Assembly (NCBI GenBank): GCA_031373545.1
Contig: JANMMT010000028.1
Coordinates: forward strand, 1-16,455
Length of the DNA stretch: 16,455 nt
Direction: 5' to 3'
Origin: JADCCX01 sp031373545
Lineage (GTDB): Bacteria; Pseudomonadota; Alphaproteobacteria; Rhizobiales; Beijerinckiaceae
Part shown: in pieces, positions 13,317 to 16,455 of the stretch
How the letters are laid out: each line of letters starts with the position of its first letter
How positions within the stretch are numbered: the first letter of the stretch is position 1
Notes under the pieces: generated by a model
The model's database searches: none
Told to the model about the DNA's origin: nothing
What the model saw: the letters and a program-made list of their open reading frames with translations, nothing else
Translations under genes and position numbers: made by a program

Positions 13317-14543
13317 TTGGAAACGAGTGTCCCCTTGCCGAGCCTGCCAGCCAGTACGCGCCAGACCCTTGAAGGGCGCGTCATCCTCCAGATCATCCCC
13401 GAGCTTGATGCGGGCGGTGCGGAGCGCACCACCATCGACATCGCGGCCGCGCTGGCGCAGGCGGGCGCGCGCGCGCTTGTTGCGACGGATGGCGGGCGAT
13501 TGGTGGGTGAACTGCAGGCCAAGGGCGGCGAGTGGCTGCCTTTTCCCGCCGCGACGAAAAACCCCGCCGCCATGTTGTGGAATGTGCGGCGCCTGGCCAG
13601 CCTGATCCGCGCCAACGGCGTGGATGTGGTGCATGCGCGCTCGCGCGCCCCGGCCTGGGTGGCCCGGGCCGCAACCCGGCTGACAGGCACGCCGTTTCTG
13701 ACGACCTATCACGGCAGTTATTCGGGCGGCTCTGTCCCCAAGGTGATGTACAACTCCGTGATGGCACGCGGCGACGTGGTCATCGCCAACTCGGAATATA
13801 CAGCGGACCTCATTCGCGCGGCGCATCCCTTTGCAGCCAACCGCATCCGCGTCATTCCGCGCGGCACGGACCTTTCGGCATTCCAGCCTTCAACGGTGGA
13901 CCCTGCGCGGGTGCTGGCGCTGCGCGAAGCCTGGGGCATTGGTGCGCATCAGCGCGTCGTGCTGCTGGCGGCGCGGCTCACGGGCTGGAAAGGCCAGCGC
14001 GTGCTGATCGATGCAGCCAGAATGATCAGTGATCGCGGCATCAGTGACGTGACCTTCGTGCTCGCTGGCGATCCGCAGGGGCGCGACGCCTATGTCAAGG
14101 AACTCGACGAGAAGATCGCAGGTCTTGGCCTCACTGGCCGTGTCAAACGCGTGGGCCATGTGAGCGACATGCCGGCTGCGATGATTGCGGCGGCTGTGAT
14201 CACGGTTCCCTCGACCGAGCCGGAAGCTTTTGGCCGGGTGGCTGTGGAGGCGCAGGCCATCGGCACGCCGGTGATCGTTTCCAATCTCGGCGCTGTGCCA
14301 GAAACGGTGCTGGCTCCTCCGCAAACGGCGGGCGAACAGCGCACCGGCTGGCGCGTGCCGCCCGGCGATGCAGCGGCGTTGGCCGAGGCCGTGCTGCAAG
14401 CGCTTGCGCTGCGTCCGAGTGCACGCGACGCGCTGGCCGAGCGTGGCCGGCGGCACGTGGAGGCCCATTTTTCCCTCGGGCAGATGGTTGAGAAGACGCT
14501 CGATGTCTATGCCGCGACCATCCAGCAGCGCCTGAACCGGTGA
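13317..14543 (+). CDS. Glycosyltransferase family 4 (GT-B fold)
   Basis: A 408-residue GT-B glycosyltransferase. N-terminal domain: LQIIPELDAGGAERTTID (24-41), the acceptor-side glycine-rich motif, then VDVVHARSR and YHGSYSGG. C-terminal donor domain: LLAARLTGWKGQ (216-227), VLAGDPQGRD, HVSDMPAAM and the donor-binding EX7E motif in EPEAFGRVAVEAQAIGTPVI (301-320). The family builds lipopolysaccharide, exopolysaccharide or glycolipids from nucleotide sugars at the inner membrane. A stop codon directly before 13317 and the absence of an early ATG force a non-ATG start: TTG at 13317, or TTG at 13335. Neither has a strong Shine-Dalgarno. Sugar and acceptor unknown. It stands alone, 106 bases before infC. 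Confidence 0.85.
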   Translation: METSVPLPSLPASTRQTLEGRVILQIIPELDAGGAERTTIDIAAALAQAGARALVATDGGRLVGELQAKGGEWLPFPAATKNPAAMLWNVRRLASLIRANGVDVVHARSRAPAWVARAATRLTGTPFLTTYHGSYSGGSVPKVMYNSVMARGDVVIANSEYTADLIRAAHPFAANRIRVIPRGTDLSAFQPSTVDPARVLALREAWGIGAHQRVVLLAARLTGWKGQRVLIDAARMISDRGISDVTFVLAGDPQGRDAYVKELDEKIAGLGLTGRVKRVGHVSDMPAAMIAAAVITVPSTEPEAFGRVAVEAQAIGTPVIVSNLGAVPETVLAPPQTAGEQRTGWRVPPGDAAALAEAVLQALALRPSARDALAERGRRHVEAHFSLGQMVEKTLDVYAATIQQRLNR

Positions 14544-14571
14544 CTTCGCAGCCCCCTTTCCAAAGCCGAAC

Positions 14572-14600
14572 TTGACTTGCGCCGCTGATGCGCCGATTTC
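14572..14600 (+). promoter_or_regulatory. Weak promoter candidate before infC
   Basis: TTGACT (14572-14577) matches the -35 sequence favoured in alphaproteobacteria. Seventeen bases on, GATTTC (14595-14600) is a poor -10. Placement between the glycosyltransferase stop and the infC start is sensible; the match is not strong. Confidence 0.25.
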
Positions 14601-14634
14601 TCAGCGAAGAGCGGCATTTGCGCCGTAACAACCG

Positions 14635-14652
14635 AAGGAGTGACCTGCCATT
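14635..14652 (+). promoter_or_regulatory. Shine-Dalgarno AAGGAG and AUU start of infC
   Basis: AAGGAG at 14635-14640 is nine bases from ATT at 14650. The first in-frame ATG (14662) is 21 bases away, too far for this ribosome site. ATT CGC CGT CCC reads (M)RRP, the usual opening of alphaproteobacterial IF-3. Confidence 0.8.
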
Positions 14653-15189
14653 CGCCGTCCCATGAAAGCATTGCCGATTCCTGTGAAGGAAGGCCTCCGC
14701 ATCAACAAGGAAATTCGCGTCCGTGAAGTGCAAGTGATTGATACCAAGGGTGAAAACCGCGGTACCATGCTTGTCTACGACGCCCAGAAACTGGCTGAGG
14801 AAGAAAGCCTCGATCTCGTGGAGGTCGCGCCCAATTCTGTCCCGCCTGTCTGCAAGATCATGGATTACGGCCGTTTCCGCTTTCAGGAGCAGAAGAAGGC
14901 GGCTGAAGCCCGCAAGAAGCAGAAGATCATCGAGATCAAGGAAATCAAGCTGCGGCCCGGCATTGATGACCATGACTTCGAGATCAAGATGCGCGCGGCC
15001 ATGGGGTTTTTCGCCGAGGGCAACAAGGTGAAATTCACGCTGCGCTTCCGGGGCCGCGAGATGGCTCACCAGAACCTCGGCATGAAGGTGCTGGACAAGG
15101 TGAAGTCGCTGACGGTCGAGGTCGGCAAGGTCGAGAACGAGCCTTCGTTCGAGGGGCGCCAGGTCACCATGGTGATGGCACCCAAATGA
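14650..15189 (+). CDS. infC: Translation initiation factor IF-3, AUU start
   Basis: IF-3 binds the 30S subunit, keeps it apart from 50S and rejects wrong start codons and tRNAs. The 179-residue product has the N-terminal domain (GLRINKEIRVREVQVID, GENRGTMLVYDAQKLAEEESLDLVEVAPNSVPPVCKIMDYGRFRF), a lysine-rich linker helix (QEQKKAAEARKKQK) and the C-terminal domain (EIKLRPGIDDHDFEIKMRAA, VKFTLRFRGREMAHQ). I start it at the ATT at 14650, supported by spacing from AAGGAG. infC is known to use AUU in many bacteria, which lets IF-3 repress its own translation. Starting at the ATG at 14662 would cost four residues. rpmI and rplT, common neighbours of infC, are not downstream here. Confidence 0.93.
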   Translation: MRRPMKALPIPVKEGLRINKEIRVREVQVIDTKGENRGTMLVYDAQKLAEEESLDLVEVAPNSVPPVCKIMDYGRFRFQEQKKAAEARKKQKIIEIKEIKLRPGIDDHDFEIKMRAAMGFFAEGNKVKFTLRFRGREMAHQNLGMKVLDKVKSLTVEVGKVENEPSFEGRQVTMVMAPK

Positions 15190-15228
15190 GGCACGGCCAC
15201 TTCGGGCTTCTCTGTGGCCTCTGACGCC

Positions 15229-15747
15229 ATGTTCGATGTGGTGGTTCTGGTTGAAAAGGATGTCGTCGCAGGTGCCCGTACGCTCGCTTCCCTCGTGGAA
15301 GGGGTCGTGGAAGGGCATCTGCGCCGGCTCGTCCTGGTTTCGTCCGAAACCAGCACCGAACTTGCTGCGCTTGCTGATCAGGCCGGGTGCCGGCTGGAGG
15401 CAGGGGTTGCGCGCGGCGATTTGGGCCACCGGCTGGCCGCACACCTGACCACGCCCCATTCCCTTGTGATGGTTGCAGGCACTTTGCTGGAGCCGGGCTG
15501 GACCCATGCCCTGCGGGCGGACGGGTTGCGTCACGGCGTCTTGAAGGGCGCGCAGGCCGTGTTCTTCACCCCTGAGGACAGGGCGGCGCGGCTCAAGCTG
15601 CGCCTCGGCGTGGCGCTGCGGCGGCCCGCGCCCGTGCTGCACGGTGTTCTGGCCTCCACACATGCTCTGCTGCACGGCGGGTTCGATGGCCAGAGGCTGC
15701 GTACGGGTCATGCCTCGCGTCTGGCGCGGGTGATCACAGGTCGCTGA
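15229..15747 (+). CDS. Short GT2-like protein lacking usual catalytic aspartates
   Basis: A 172-residue protein whose order of motifs follows a family 2 glycosyltransferase (GT-A fold): an opening strand FDVVVLVEKD, a helix ASLVEGVVEGHL, RRLVLVSSETST, AALADQAGCRL, VMVAGTLLEPGWTHAL. In active relatives the third strand reads VDxGSxD and the metal site DAD or similar; here they are VSSETST and VAGT, so both aspartate sites are missing. It is also shorter than the usual domain of about 220 residues. It may be catalytically inactive or have another role. ATG at 15229 was chosen; GTG at 15214 would add five residues. Neither has a clear Shine-Dalgarno. It lies 39 bases after infC and may be co-transcribed with it. 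Confidence 0.65.
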   Translation: MFDVVVLVEKDVVAGARTLASLVEGVVEGHLRRLVLVSSETSTELAALADQAGCRLEAGVARGDLGHRLAAHLTTPHSLVMVAGTLLEPGWTHALRADGLRHGVLKGAQAVFFTPEDRAARLKLRLGVALRRPAPVLHGVLASTHALLHGGFDGQRLRTGHASRLARVITGR

Positions 15748-15931
15748 CGCTTATGCTTTATTCGCGCGCGTCGCCCTGCTAGAGAGGCCGCATGCGTTGT
15801 TCTCTTCCTTTGCGAATTAGCCGCCCGGACTGCCGCTGAGCTTCAGGCTCGCGGGAGCGCCGGGTTGCCTTTCATCCCTGCGGGCGAACATCGCCCCTTC
15901 CTGCATTTCCAGCGCAAAGTAGACCGCGACC

Positions 15932-16455
15932 ATGACCGCTTCGCCCGTTGATTATTCCAAGACACTTTACCTGCCTGAAACGCCGTTTCCCATGCGCGCG
16001 GGCCTGCCGCAAAAGGAGCCGGAAATCTGGCAGCGCTGGCAGGACAAGGATGTCTACGGCCGCCTGCGCGCGGCTTCTGCCGGTCGCCCCAAATTCGTGC
16101 TGCACGATGGCCCGCCCTATGCCAACGGCAACATCCACATCGGTCACGCGCTGAATAAAATTCTGAAAGACATAGTCACGCGCTCGCAGCAGATGCTGGG
16201 CTTCGACAGCAACTACGTGCCGGGCTGGGATTGCCACGGTCTGCCGATCGAATGGAAAATCGAGGAGCAGTACCGCGCCAAGGGCCGCAACAAGGACGAG
16301 GTGCCGATCAACGTATTCCGCAAGGAGTGCCGGGACTTCGCGGCCCATTGGCTCAACGTGCAGCGCGAGGAGTTCAAGCGCCTCGGCGTGACGGGGGATT
16401 GGGACCATCCGTATTCCACCATGGCGTTCCCTGCCGAAGCGCAGATTGCCCGCGA
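15932..16455 (+). CDS. ileS: Isoleucyl-tRNA synthetase (3' partial)
   Basis: IleRS charges tRNA-Ile with isoleucine; class I synthetase of about 900-1000 residues in bacteria. The first 174 codons are in the window and the frame runs off the end. Visible are DYSKTLYLPETPFPMRAGLPQKEPEIWQRW, the catalytic FVLHDGPPYANGNIHIGHALNKILKD with the HIGH motif (about residues 69-72), VPGWDCHGLPIEWKIEEQ and the region FKRLGVTGDWDHPYSTM leading to the editing domain. Start: ATG at 15932, giving the usual MTASPVDYSKTL opening; Shine-Dalgarno is weak. The 184 bases upstream (15748-15931) hold no gene, and I see no convincing promoter or leader structure in them. Confidence 0.95.
   Translation, partial: MTASPVDYSKTLYLPETPFPMRAGLPQKEPEIWQRWQDKDVYGRLRAASAGRPKFVLHDGPPYANGNIHIGHALNKILKDIVTRSQQMLGFDSNYVPGWDCHGLPIEWKIEEQYRAKGRNKDEVPINVFRKECRDFAAHWLNVQREEFKRLGVTGDWDHPYSTMAFPAEAQIAR

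Noticed and set aside
14662..14664. ATG as the infC start
   Set aside because: It is 21 bases from the only Shine-Dalgarno; ATT at 14650 has correct spacing and gives the family N-terminus.
14200..15711. 503-codon open frame on the minus strand across the glycosyltransferase, infC and GT2-like genes
   Set aside because: It runs antisense to three genes, including unmistakable infC, and its translation has no recognisable domain.

Overview
The window is chromosomal, GC-rich alphaproteobacterial DNA, most likely from the order Hyphomicrobiales (Rhizobiales). Supporting signs are the protein families (a membrane-anchored divergent polysaccharide deacetylase directly before rppH, CreA, an IMPase-type HisN, gap next to pgk), a perfect CtrA-type box (TTAA-N7-TTAAC), dense gene packing and high GC. 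I cannot name a genus. Nearly everything is housekeeping or small-molecule metabolism. I see no tRNA, rRNA, CRISPR array, transposase or integrase.

Layout. 1-890: 3' part of an N-formylglutamate amidohydrolase gene. 891-1226: a 336-base non-coding stretch with a strong hairpin, a purine-rich segment and a 15-bp palindrome. 1227-2009: hisN-like phosphatase, tail to tail with a minus-strand DapA-superfamily gene (2006-2941). 3011-3829: NfsA-like nitroreductase, divergent from the DapA-like gene. 3894-4403: secreted CreA. 4595-4987: secreted helix-hairpin-helix protein, closed by a strong intrinsic terminator. 5154-6401: deacetylase-fold membrane protein behind a CtrA box, followed by rppH (6437-6946). 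6927-9475: a minus-strand operon of threonine aldolase, GNAT acetyltransferase and zinc-ribbon methyltransferase. 9600-12414: gap, two small unknown genes, then pgk. 12415-13203: minus-strand alpha/beta hydrolase. 13317-14543: GT4 glycosyltransferase. 14650-15189: infC with an AUU start. 15229-15747: degenerate GT2-like protein. 15932 to the end: 5' part of ileS.

The part most worth attention is the gap-pgk interval. Two consecutive steps of lower glycolysis/Calvin cycle, normally neighbours, are separated by an AT-richer pair of small genes: a zinc-ribbon protein and a coiled-coil protein with a C-terminal membrane segment. The genes overlap one another (14 bp) and the second overlaps the pgk start (ATGA). 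pgk has no visible Shine-Dalgarno sequence of its own, so its translation probably depends on the small genes. Function of the pair is unknown.

Other points of interest are the AUU start of infC with a well-placed Shine-Dalgarno, loss of the usual metal-ligand residues in the deacetylase-fold protein, a GT2-like protein without recognisable catalytic aspartates, a hexanucleotide repeat in the first codons of the GNAT gene, and three convergent gene pairs that abut or overlap with no room for a terminator.
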